Shown piece by piece: positions 44,673-52,498 of a stretch of DNA of 64,000 nt (its first letter is position 1; every line of letters begins with the position of its first letter). A program made the position numbers and the translations under genes. Below the pieces are notes generated by a model that made no database searches, had not been told where the DNA came from, and saw only the letters and a program-made list of their open reading frames with translations. This DNA comes from Yoonia sp. (GTDB taxonomy: Bacteria > Pseudomonadota > Alphaproteobacteria > Rhodobacterales > Rhodobacteraceae), in NCBI RefSeq assembly GCF_018402175.1, contig NZ_JAGYJK010000010.1, positions 59,452 through 123,451 on the forward strand. The letters run 5' to 3'.

Positions 44673-45926
44673 ATGATGACACTTGCAACAGATCTGGCGA
44701 TCCGTCGGTGGAAGCCGACGAAAGATGGCGAGGCGGTCGGCACAGGTGGCCGGACTGGCCTGTATGTTCGCGGTTGGAAAACTGGGACAAAGGCTTTCTA
44801 CTTTCGGGCCAAGACGTGGATCAAGCTGGGCGACTATCCTGACACGACCCTTGCGATGGCGCGCGAGCTTTCAACGGTAGCCAAGCGGTTGGCACGCGAA
44901 GGCTTTGGTGTTGAGGCGCTGAGCCGTGGGTTCGCCAATGCGACCACCGCGACAGACCTTGAGGCCGTGGTCAGGGGTGAGGTGCTGGCTGGCTTTGCCG
45001 ACCTAGGTGCGACCAGCGCGCCGACATATCACGAACTGTGGACGGAATGGCATGAGGGGCGCAAACATAAGCTGCAAGACGGCCCCAGCCGCCGACGCCC
45101 TGAGGCGATCCACCTACACCATATCAAGCCCGTGTTAGGCGATAGGCCGATCACGGAAATCAGACGGCGTGAAATCTTCAACCTGCTGGAACCTTTATTC
45201 CGAGAAAAGCCTGTCACCGCTGGCCACGCTTTGGGCCACATCCAAGCGGTGTTTGACCGCGCAACGAACAAAGAGCTGATCGAGGCTGACCCAACGCCAC
45301 GCAAGACGGCTTTCGCGGATGCAGTCGCGCGACGCGAGGTTAAGCATCACGGCACCTTGGCGCATGACCGTCTGCCTGAGCTGTGGCAATGGTTAGGCAC
45401 GACCGACGCGAGCGACACCGCCAAGCTGGCGATCCTGACAGCCATGACGACGGGGCACAGGATCGGTGTGATAGTAAACGCGGAATGGGCGCACATTGAT
45501 GATGCCAGCGGCGTGTGGACCGTACCAGCGCGCACAGACCGCACCACACAAGGGCGGATGAAGTCAGGACGCAAATACGCCCTACGCCTGCCTGAGCCGC
45601 TGCTGGAGCGCCTAAAGAGCTTGCGCAAAGGACCAGATCAGCAACATGTGTTTGAAAGCCCGACAACGACAGGGCCAATATCGCCAAACGCTATCCGAAA
45701 GACATTGAAGCGTTTTGACGCTGACCTGACGGCGCACGGCTTTCGCAACGCAATCAAGGGCTGGTGCAGGTCCGCAGTGCCGCCTGTACCGGATCACATC
45801 GCAGATGCGTTCTGTGATCACAGCCTCCGAGGGCTGGACGCCGCCTATCGTCGCGGTGACACTTCCACAGAACGCGCGGATCTGGCAGCGCGGTTGTATG
45901 ACTTTGTGACGGAGGCGGACGCATGA
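44673..45926 (+). CDS. int: Tyrosine-type integrase (P4-like phage integrase family)
   Basis: A 417-residue recombinase. The N-terminal arm-binding part (residues about 1-90, KTGTKAFYFRAKTWIKLGDYPDTTLAMAR) is DUF4102-like. The core-binding part (about 105-210) precedes a catalytic domain with Arg (TTGHRIG), Lys (MKSGRKYALRLP), the H-x-x-R motif (HGFRN) and the nucleophile Tyr (AAYRRGD), so it is intact. AGAGG lies just before two adjacent ATG codons (44673 and 44676). It should integrate and excise the element that begins here. It is not closely related by eye to the fragment at 28117. Confidence 0.92.
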   Translation: MMTLATDLAIRRWKPTKDGEAVGTGGRTGLYVRGWKTGTKAFYFRAKTWIKLGDYPDTTLAMARELSTVAKRLAREGFGVEALSRGFANATTATDLEAVVRGEVLAGFADLGATSAPTYHELWTEWHEGRKHKLQDGPSRRRPEAIHLHHIKPVLGDRPITEIRRREIFNLLEPLFREKPVTAGHALGHIQAVFDRATNKELIEADPTPRKTAFADAVARREVKHHGTLAHDRLPELWQWLGTTDASDTAKLAILTAMTTGHRIGVIVNAEWAHIDDASGVWTVPARTDRTTQGRMKSGRKYALRLPEPLLERLKSLRKGPDQQHVFESPTTTGPISPNAIRKTLKRFDADLTAHGFRNAIKGWCRSAVPPVPDHIADAFCDHSLRGLDAAYRRGDTSTERADLAARLYDFVTEADA

Positions 45927-46285
45927 CAGATGAGGAATTATTTCGCCACCTATGGACGTCCTATCAATCAACAATCGACGGAAGACAGACAAACGGTGAC
46001 ATCGAACTGCTGGCAGAAGCGGCAGAGAGGATGGAGTGGCCCGGCGCGCCAGAGATGGGCAACACCATCGCAAGGGTGCTGCGCGCGAAGGTAGTGAAAG
46101 ACAAGATTGGCGAAGCGTCAAATTTTTATCGAGTGGTGCGCGACCGCGAGATCGTGAGGCTGGCACAGATACACGCCGCCCAAGGAATGACGCAAAAAGA
46201 CAGTTATGAGTGCATCGCAAAGTATTACAAAATGACGGTCGACGCGGTGCGCCAGCAAGTTGATCGGAAAGACTTGGACAAATAA
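45923..46285 (+). CDS. Hypothetical protein, integrase-coupled
   Basis: A 120-residue acidic helical protein of unknown family. Its ATG overlaps the integrase stop by 4 bases, so it is translated with it. The C-terminal half (IVRLAQIHAAQGMTQKDSYE, then CIAKYYKMTVDAVRQQV) reads like an HTH-type helix pair, which would suit a regulator of the integrase or of excision. This is a guess from position and helix pattern. Confidence 0.6.
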   Translation: MTDEELFRHLWTSYQSTIDGRQTNGDIELLAEAAERMEWPGAPEMGNTIARVLRAKVVKDKIGEASNFYRVVRDREIVRLAQIHAAQGMTQKDSYECIAKYYKMTVDAVRQQVDRKDLDK

Positions 46286-46359
46286 GGGTCGCGTTTGTTC
46301 TTGGACGCGCAGCATAAACGTGTGTTCATTCCAGTGTCAGAAGCAAATGGAGTATTGCC

Positions 46360-46554
46360 ATGTCTGACACACAACCCACACAGCGCTGGCTTAATGCCGA
46401 GCAAGTCGCCGCACGTTATGGATGCGGTCGCGTCACTGTTTACCGTATGGTCAAACGTGGCCTGATCCCAGCGCCTGTTCAATTTTCTGGACGGATGAGC
46501 CGCTGGGACGTCGAGGGGCTGAACACAGCCGACGAAAACCGCACCCCACAATAA
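46360..46554 (+). CDS. AlpA/MerR-like helix-turn-helix protein (putative excisionase or activator)
   Basis: A 64-residue protein with a winged HTH: RWLNAEQVAARYGCGRVTVYRMVKRG (in part QVAARYGCGRVTVYRMV), then LIPAPVQFSGRMSRWDVEGL. This is the pattern of AlpA and excisionase-like proteins in P4-type elements and phage satellites. It lies between integrase and primase, the usual place for a directionality or activation factor. Confidence 0.85.
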   Translation: MSDTQPTQRWLNAEQVAARYGCGRVTVYRMVKRGLIPAPVQFSGRMSRWDVEGLNTADENRTPQ

Positions 46555-46662
46555 TAACCCGCCCGCAGGCAGCGCGGACGGGCAAAGGTATTGATACGGT
46601 CGGGCAGATCGTGAGGTATCATAGCACCTGCGCGCTTTCGGGTAAATATCCGAGGCATCATC

Positions 46663-48873
46663 ATGCAAAACACAAAACCTGTTTTTGCCAGCGGCTATGG
46701 GCAAAGTGACACCCGCGCCCCGATCCTGTCGGATGGCAGGCCAAACCCGCACCCAAGCGCGGGCACGCCATATAAGTCGGTGACTGGTGCAGAAGTGGTC
46801 GCAATGGCGAACAGTCCAGCGACCGTCGCAAAGGATAAAGCACAATGGTTTATACCGTCGACGTACATAGGCTGTGATGCGCGCACCCATGACGTGCAGC
46901 GCACTAAAGGCACATTCAGATGGCTGACGCTCGATGTGGACAACAATAACCTGACTTTGGCTGATGTTAACGCAACAGTGTCCGACGTGATCGGCGAGGC
47001 TTTCCGCCTAATTTATTCAACCCGATCAGCGACTGAGGATAATCGGAAGTGGCGTGTTCTTATTCCGACAGCAAATGCAATCGCCGGTGCAGATTTTAGC
47101 GACACACAAAATGCGTTCTTTGACCTGCTGGAAAACGCCAGCGCGGGTGCTTTGATCCCTGATAGAAAATTGGCAGGTCCCGCGCAGCTTGTTTATCTGC
47201 CCAACCGTGGAGTTTTTTACGAATACAAAGCCGATAAAGCTGCGATGCTAGACCTGACGCCCGAGCATGCGATCATCCAGCATCGGGATGCAAAACGTGT
47301 TGCTTTGGCGCGGGCAGAGGCGGAGGCAACGACAGCGCGCGATCAGCGAATTGCAGACCGCAAAGCCAAAATGCAGTCGGGCGATGTGTCGCCAGTGGAT
47401 CACTTCAACGCCGCTCATTCTGTAGCTGATCTGCTTGCCCAGTATAAATACGCTCAGGCTGGATCATCGCGCGACTGGAGAAGCCCGATGCAATCATCCG
47501 GCAGCTACGCAACACGCGACTTTGGCAATTACTGGGTCAGTCTTTCAAGCAGCGATGCTGACGCAGGGATGGGTGCGCCAACATCAAGCGGCAACCGCCA
47601 CGGTGACGCCTTTGACCTATATCGGCATTTTGAGCATGGCGGCGACTTTTGTGCGGCAGTCAAGGCATATGCCCAAGAAGCAGCTTTAAATCGCCAATCT
47701 GAAGGTGGGCAACACAATGACAATCTGGACGACTTTCAAATTGAGCCGAGGCAAACGTCCCTTGATGTTGCAATTCGCGAGACGCAAATGAACAGCTTCA
47801 ACGAAGGCATTTTTATCGCGTCCGATCTACAGGGGCAGCCTATCCCCCCGCGCGTTTGGCATGTTCAAGACCTGATACCGTCTGACACCGTGACCTTGTT
47901 TAGCGGGGACGGTGGCACGGGCAAGTCACTATTGGCACTCCAGCTTGCTGCCAGCACAGCGCTTGCCCGTCCGTGGCTAGGCTTGCCAGTGAGAGAGGGC
48001 AAAGCAATCTATCTGTCCGCAGAGGATGACCGAGCCGAACTGCATCGACGTTTGGCTGATATTGCGCAGGCTGAGGGCGTGCTCCTTGCCGATCTTAGTA
48101 ATCTGACACTGCGCAGTCTGGCCGGTGAGGACGCTTTGCTGGCGTTGCTAGGCAAAGGTGGCGCACTTGAGCCTACGCCGTTGCTGGACGCCATAGACGA
48201 CCTGCTAGAACGTTTTCAACCGGACCTTTTGGTTTTGGACACGCTGGCGGATTACTTCCCTGGAAACGAAAACGACCGCGCCGAGGCACGACAATTTATC
48301 GGCATGTTGCGGGGCTTGGCCATCCGGCACAGATGCGCCGTGTTCATGCTGGCGCACCCATCACTGACAGGCTTGAACAGCGGCACAGGCACCAGCGGAT
48401 CGACAGGCTGGAACAACAGCGTCCGCAGCCGACTATACCTTAGCCGAGTGGTGCAAGACAGCTATGAGCCAAACCCCGACGCCCGCGTTCTGCGCACTAT
48501 GAAGTCGAATTATGCCCGCACCGGCGCTGAAATCGGGCTGACTTGGCAGAATGGTGTTTTTATTGCTGATGCACCAGTAACCGGATTGGACCGCGTGGCA
48601 GCATCGGCAAAGGCCGAACGTGTGTTCTTGAAGCTGCTGAATGAATTTACGGAACAAGGCCGTCGCGTGAACCATGCGTCAGGTGCTAATTATGCGCCGA
48701 AACTATTCGCAGAAAACGCAAAGTCAGAAGGGTGTACAAAGCGGGTACTAAAGGCGGCAATGGATGCCTTGTTGGACAGCGGTAAGATAGCGATAGAACA
48801 GGACGGCCCACCATCCAAGCGCCGTACATTTCTTGCGGCCGCGGGGGTGCGGCATTGCGGTTCCAGCGCATGA
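46663..48873 (+). CDS. Primase-helicase: AEP-type primase domain plus RepA-like AAA ATPase
   Basis: A 736-residue replication protein. Residues about 60-210 resemble a small archaeo-eukaryotic primase: FRWLTLDVDNNN carries the D-x-D metal motif, NRKWRVLIPTANA the conserved basic strand, and LAGPAQLVYLPNRG the third motif. Residues about 395-650 form a RecA/RepA-type ATPase with Walker A FSGDGGTGKSLLALQLA, Walker B DLLVLDTLADYF and the sensor region VFMLAHPS. The last 80 residues look like a winged helix. The architecture is that of replication proteins in satellites and P4-like elements. The mRNA end and downstream DNA carry a C-rich repeat tract that could be the origin. Confidence 0.82.
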   Translation: MQNTKPVFASGYGQSDTRAPILSDGRPNPHPSAGTPYKSVTGAEVVAMANSPATVAKDKAQWFIPSTYIGCDARTHDVQRTKGTFRWLTLDVDNNNLTLADVNATVSDVIGEAFRLIYSTRSATEDNRKWRVLIPTANAIAGADFSDTQNAFFDLLENASAGALIPDRKLAGPAQLVYLPNRGVFYEYKADKAAMLDLTPEHAIIQHRDAKRVALARAEAEATTARDQRIADRKAKMQSGDVSPVDHFNAAHSVADLLAQYKYAQAGSSRDWRSPMQSSGSYATRDFGNYWVSLSSSDADAGMGAPTSSGNRHGDAFDLYRHFEHGGDFCAAVKAYAQEAALNRQSEGGQHNDNLDDFQIEPRQTSLDVAIRETQMNSFNEGIFIASDLQGQPIPPRVWHVQDLIPSDTVTLFSGDGGTGKSLLALQLAASTALARPWLGLPVREGKAIYLSAEDDRAELHRRLADIAQAEGVLLADLSNLTLRSLAGEDALLALLGKGGALEPTPLLDAIDDLLERFQPDLLVLDTLADYFPGNENDRAEARQFIGMLRGLAIRHRCAVFMLAHPSLTGLNSGTGTSGSTGWNNSVRSRLYLSRVVQDSYEPNPDARVLRTMKSNYARTGAEIGLTWQNGVFIADAPVTGLDRVAASAKAERVFLKLLNEFTEQGRRVNHASGANYAPKLFAENAKSEGCTKRVLKAAMDALLDSGKIAIEQDGPPSKRRTFLAAAGVRHCGSSA

Positions 48874-48878
48874 TGAGC

Positions 48879-48960
48879 TTCCAAACCCCTTTCCAACCCC
48901 GTTCCAGCGAGGTTCAAAACCCTATGCCAAACCCCTTTCCATCCCCCTTCCAACCCCTGT
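48879..48960. repeat. C-rich short-repeat tract, candidate replication origin
   Basis: Starting at the 3' end of the primase-helicase gene, short units recur: CCAAACCCCTTTCCA at 48881-48895 and 48926-48940, and TTCCAACCCC at 48891-48900 and 48948-48957, with further degenerate copies between. One strand is almost purely pyrimidine. Iterated motifs beside a primase-helicase gene are typical of element-encoded origins. Followed by an imperfect hairpin GTGCGCCC...GGGCGGGCGCAC at 48991-49016. Confidence 0.5.
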
Positions 48961-49078
48961 ACCACCACCCCCCCCATACCCCCGTAGGGTTGGTGCGCCC
49001 CTTTGGGCGGGCGCACACCCCAGCCGTCGGCGGCTTGTCACTGCTACCTTCACACCGCTGCCATATAGGAGAAGCAAC

Positions 49079-49351
49079 ATGACACACACGACAGCGGCAC
49101 TGGTGCGCAGGGTGGTCGAGCGCGCCGTTGAGGGTGTTCTTGATCGGTGGGCCGTCGGCAACACCACCAAAGAAACCGAGCTATATATCGCCAAGTTGCG
49201 CCTGACCGCAGCGCAACTGCGCCAAGAGGCGGATGAGATAGATGAGCTTGCAGACCAAGAGGACGTTGGCGAACCCCTTCGACACGACACACATCGCAGC
49301 GTTCATAGAGGCAAGGCAAAAGCCTATACGGATGCAGGCGTGAAATGTTAG
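49079..49351 (+). CDS. Small hypothetical helical protein
   Basis: A 90-residue protein preceded by TAGGAGAAG. Two helices dominate (TAALVRRVVERAVEGVLDRW and AKLRLTAAQLRQEADEIDEL), and the second has coiled-coil character. I recognise no family. An upstream in-frame extension into the C-rich tract is open but lacks any coding character. Its location after the putative origin suggests an element maintenance function, but nothing shows this. Confidence 0.6.
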   Translation: MTHTTAALVRRVVERAVEGVLDRWAVGNTTKETELYIAKLRLTAAQLRQEADEIDELADQEDVGEPLRHDTHRSVHRGKAKAYTDAGVKC

Positions 49352-49383
49352 GCTGCACATATAAGCTAGTCGAAAGATCCGTC

Positions 49384-50193
49384 ATGAGAACCAAAGCACT
49401 ATTTGTCGTCATGCTGCTGGCGTTGGCACCGTTTCCGAGTGTTGCACAGGATTACGCCTTGGGGCGCGCTGCGCATGACAGAGGCGACTACGCCACCGCG
49501 CTGCGAGAGTTTGAGCCGTTGGCTGAGCAAGGTAATGCCAGCGCTCAATTCGCTCTTGGCTTGATGTATACCAATGGTCGGGGCGTGTTGCAGGACCACG
49601 CGGAGGCTGCGCGCTGGTATCGACTCGCTGCTGAGCAAGGTTACGCCCGCGCGCAATTCCTTGTTGGCACGATGTATTTCGAAGGTATTGGCGTCTTGCA
49701 GGACTACGCAGAGGCTGTGCGCTGGTATCTGATGGCTGCTGAGCAAGGAGACGCCAACGCGCAGTATAATTTTGGCACGATGTATTTCGAAGGTATTGGC
49801 GTCTTGCAGGACTACGCAGAGGCTGCGCGCTGGTATCGACTGGCCGCTGAGCAAGGCGTAGACCGCGCGCAATACGGTCTTGGCATATTGTATGAGAATG
49901 GTAACGGCGTCCTGCAGGACTATGCAGAGGCTGTGCGCTGGTATCGATTGGCTGCTGAGCAAGGAGGCGCCTCCGCGCAAAACAATCTTGGCATAATGTA
50001 TGCTACAGGTCGGGGCGTCAGGCAGGACTATGTCTTGGCGCACATGTGGGCAAACATCGCTGCTGCAAATGGACTTGAGACAGCAGTTGAGGTGCGAGCA
50101 CTTTTAGACACGACGATGACGTCAACTGACATATCCGAGGCACAGCGCCGCGCTCGTGTTTGCATGGCGTCTAACTATCAAGACTGCGAGTAG
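49384..50193 (+). CDS. Secreted Sel1-repeat protein, copy B
   Basis: A 269-residue protein with the signal peptide MRTKALFVVMLLALAPFPSV (cleavage after AQ). About five Sel1 repeats with A-Q-F/Y-x-L-G-x-M-Y-x-x-G-x-G-V-L-Q-D-Y-A-E-A follow. Two neighbouring repeats are almost identical (MYFEGIGVLQDYAEA occurs twice). The C-terminus VCMASNYQDC matches copy A. It has one more repeat than copy A and sits in a different mobile element. Its ATG is used here instead of the frame start at 49345, since the signal peptide begins at this Met. Likely periplasmic; function unknown. Confidence 0.85.
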   Translation: MRTKALFVVMLLALAPFPSVAQDYALGRAAHDRGDYATALREFEPLAEQGNASAQFALGLMYTNGRGVLQDHAEAARWYRLAAEQGYARAQFLVGTMYFEGIGVLQDYAEAVRWYLMAAEQGDANAQYNFGTMYFEGIGVLQDYAEAARWYRLAAEQGVDRAQYGLGILYENGNGVLQDYAEAVRWYRLAAEQGGASAQNNLGIMYATGRGVRQDYVLAHMWANIAAANGLETAVEVRALLDTTMTSTDISEAQRRARVCMASNYQDCE

Positions 50194-50512
50194 GCGGCTA
50201 ACCATTCGACAGGTAGGGCGGGTCCCTGCGACACGGTGGCCTGCGCGGGTTAGCGGAGGCGATTATGATCGGGCCATATAGAATTTTGGCTGAGGCTGCC
50301 GCACTTAGCCGCGTTATTTTTGTAGTCACACGACAGGCGTAGCGGGTCCTTCAGATCTGATGCCCATCGCGGGTAAGCAGAGGCAAGCTATGCTGTCAGC
50401 GTCCGACATTTTTTGCGCAAACCCCTAAATTGAGGCACTGAAGACCTTTGGGTCAAGAGTGCTTTAATGTATAATGAAATTATTGCTCTACATACCAAAC
50501 TTGAGGTGAAGC
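50194..50512. repeat. Non-coding stretch with two degenerate 60-bp direct repeats
   Basis: Unit 1 (about 50210-50268) and unit 2 (about 50331-50391) share ACAGG, GCGGGTCC, a central gap, then CGCGGGT-AGC-GAGGC and a final TATG, in the same order and spacing. No gene is seen. They could be protein-binding repeats or small-RNA-like units. The promoter of the next gene lies in the AT-rich tail (50450-50512). Confidence 0.45.
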
Positions 50513-50944
50513 ATGATATTTACGGCAAAGGATCTGGCGCGCACTGCTGGTTTTGAATCAGCAGCGAAATTCGCGAATGAGATGCACCGACACGGCTTGC
50601 CATTTGGCACTGGAACCCGCGTTGGCAACACCAAGCGATACGACACAATCGCACTGGCGAAGGCTGTCATCATATCCCGCCTGCGTGCGTTCAAGATCCC
50701 CGTCGCCCAGCATAAGGCATTGATGGAGGTAATCGATGACGCTGCGCTGGCGTCTGCGCTCGATCAATTCGAGGCTGGCGCGTGTGAATGCGTGCTGGTT
50801 GGAATTCCAAGCTGGGGTGAACTGGATGACTATTCTGGCGTGTTTGTCACCCGCGCGGCTGCTTTGGCGGCACTGACCGAGGCTGACTTTATCTTAGTCG
50901 ATGTAGGCGAAGCCACGCAGGCACGCATGCAGGGAGTGATCTGA
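50513..50944 (+). CDS. Hypothetical protein with MerR-like N-terminus
   Basis: A 143-residue protein. MIFTAKDLARTAGFESAAKF, continuing through ANEMHRHGLPFGTGTRVG and RYDTIALAKAVIISRLRAFK, reads like a DNA-binding helix-turn-helix with a wing. The C-terminal 60 residues are a small alpha/beta part. I recognise no named family. The stop overlaps the next start (TGATG), so the two are cotranscribed. GAGGTG lies before the ATG. Confidence 0.55.
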   Translation: MIFTAKDLARTAGFESAAKFANEMHRHGLPFGTGTRVGNTKRYDTIALAKAVIISRLRAFKIPVAQHKALMEVIDDAALASALDQFEAGACECVLVGIPSWGELDDYSGVFVTRAAALAALTEADFILVDVGEATQARMQGVI

Positions 50945-51108
50945 TGCAAGCAACCGCAAAATGGCTGACACAGGCCGATGTGCAGCGAACACGCGACAAC
51001 AGCGTCGCAACCGCGAAGGCGATGGTTAGATCTGCTTTCCCTGCATGGCCTGAGTGCCGCGCACCCGCCCCGATCCGCTGCCTTCGAGCGCCACCGCTAT
51101 GCGCATGA
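50944..51108 (+). CDS. Short ORF coupled to the previous gene, probably truncated
   Basis: A 54-codon frame beginning MQATAKWLTQADVQRTRDNS. The first 35 codons look coding; after about residue 35 the composition becomes Pro/Arg/Cys-rich, as if the original gene were cut by the IS-like sequence that follows. Start by TGATG overlap. No family recognised. Confidence 0.4.
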   Translation: MQATAKWLTQADVQRTRDNSVATAKAMVRSAFPAWPECRAPAPIRCLRAPPLCA

Positions 51109-51415
51109 CCGCGATCCACGCACAAACTCAACGAAAGCGGCAGGTCAGCTCTGCCCGCCGCGCTGAAAAGCCGCCGAGCCAGAACACGGCGGCTTCGCGG
51201 TCTGATCCGCCCTGTTCCAGCTGTCAGCGCGACCGAAGACGCCGGCCGAGGCGAAAAACGCTTGTCCAGCAGTCGGATCCAGGAGATCGTAGTGACCGAA
51301 GGCAACCCACTTGGGGAATGTCGGTTGACTACAAACCGCAGGCCACTTGGAAAATGTCGACTAAAATTTAACCGTTCAGTTTAAGCTGACAGAAATATTT
51401 AAGCGAGGACGAACA
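51109..51415. other. Non-coding stretch with IS-end-like repeats
   Basis: No gene is supported. Two direct copies of a CCACTTGG-RR-AATGTCG motif lie at 51306-51324 and 51342-51360. Such multiple terminal repeats are typical of IS21-family ends. They differ from the ends of the complete IS21 element at 51591-54046, so a second, now deleted, IS of this kind may have left them. Confidence 0.45.
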
Positions 51416-51590
51416 ATGCGGTTATTTGCAGGTATGGAAGTGTTTGTCTTTCGGGTAATATTTTTGACTTTTATGGCTCAGATGGCAAACGCTGATGCAT
51501 ACAGTTCCGCTCAAAGAGCACTAGAGAATTTAAAGAAAAATTGCTATCCAGACATTAATGCTGTCAACGGCAAAGCAAAAGTGGTCCAAA
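51416..51590 (+). pseudogene. Truncated gene for a small exported protein
   Basis: About 58 codons remain: a signal-peptide-like start (VFRVIFLTFMAQMANA) and YSSAQRALENLKKNCYPD. The frame runs into the terminal inverted repeat of the IS21 element and stops within it at 51628. The original C-terminus is lost or lies elsewhere. No family can be named. Confidence 0.55.
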
Positions 51591-51733
51591 GGGCAGCGCA
51601 AAATGTTACCACTTTGGGGTTGGGATAATCACCGCATAGATGAGCGCCAGCATCCGGGCAGCCGCGCTTGTCATATAGCTGGCGGTTGCCCGGATGCTTT
51701 GGCCCGTCAGGGCCAATCCGTGCTGATTGGGGT

Positions 51734-52498
51734 TTAGGTTTTGGATGTTGCCTGACGCGCCTTGCTTTGTCCAAGGCGGTAGCTTTCGCCATTCATCTCG
51801 AGGATATTGACGTGGTGGGTAAGGCGATCGAGCAGCGCGCCTGTCAGGCGTTCTGATCCAAAGGTCTCGGTCCATTCGTCGAATGGCAGGTTGCTGGTGA
51901 TCAGCGTGGAGCCGCGCTCGTAGCGTTGGGAGATTAACTCGAACAGCAGCTCGGCCCCGGTTTTGCTCAGTGGCACAAAGCCCAACTCGTCGATGATGAG
52001 CAGCTTGTAACCAACTATCTGCTTTTGAAGCCGCAAGAGCCTGCGTTCGTCTCTGGCCTCCATCAGCTCATGGACGAGTGCGGCGGCGGTGACAAAACCG
52101 ACAGACATTCCTTTCTGGCATGCTGACAGGCCAAGGCCCAAAGCGACATGGGTCTTGCCGGTGCCGGAAGGTCCGAGAGCGATGACATTTTCGCGCCGTT
52201 CAATCCATTCGCAGCGCGCCAACTCCAGCACCTGCATCTTGTTCAAGGCCGGGATCGCCTTGAAGTCGAAGCTGTCCAGGCTTTTGACGGCCGGGAATTT
52301 GGCGGCCTTGATCCTTCGTTCGATCATCCGCCGTTCACGGTCGATCATTTCCAATTCGACCAAACGTGCGAGGAACTGAACATGGTCATGCCCCTCTGTG
52401 GCGCATTGGCGGGCCAGTTTACCATATTCTCGCAGCACCGTTGGCAGCCGCAAGGATTTGAGGCGATGGTCCAGCAGAATTTGAGGAGCTTCGGTCAT
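51734..52498 (-). CDS. istB: IS21 helper ATPase IstB
   Basis: A 254-residue AAA+ ATPase related to DnaC. The N-terminus LKSLRLPTVLREYGKLARQC is the family's basic part. Walker A is ALGPSGTGKTHVALGLG, Walker B LLIIDELGFVPLS, and sensor 1 lies in LITSNLPFDEW. The C-terminal GALLDRLTHHVNILEMNGESYRL is characteristic of IstB (in part: DRLTHHVNIL). The ATG overlaps the istA stop by 4 bases; the longer frame is istA sequence. It loads IstA onto target DNA. Confidence 0.95.
   Translation of the reverse strand: MTEAPQILLDHRLKSLRLPTVLREYGKLARQCATEGHDHVQFLARLVELEMIDRERRMIERRIKAAKFPAVKSLDSFDFKAIPALNKMQVLELARCEWIERRENVIALGPSGTGKTHVALGLGLSACQKGMSVGFVTAAALVHELMEARDERRLLRLQKQIVGYKLLIIDELGFVPLSKTGAELLFELISQRYERGSTLITSNLPFDEWTETFGSERLTGALLDRLTHHVNILEMNGESYRLGQSKARQATSKT

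Noticed and set aside
48879..48960. A CRISPR-like array in the C-rich tract
   Set aside because: Units are short, irregularly spaced and degenerate, with no unique spacers and no cas genes in the window.
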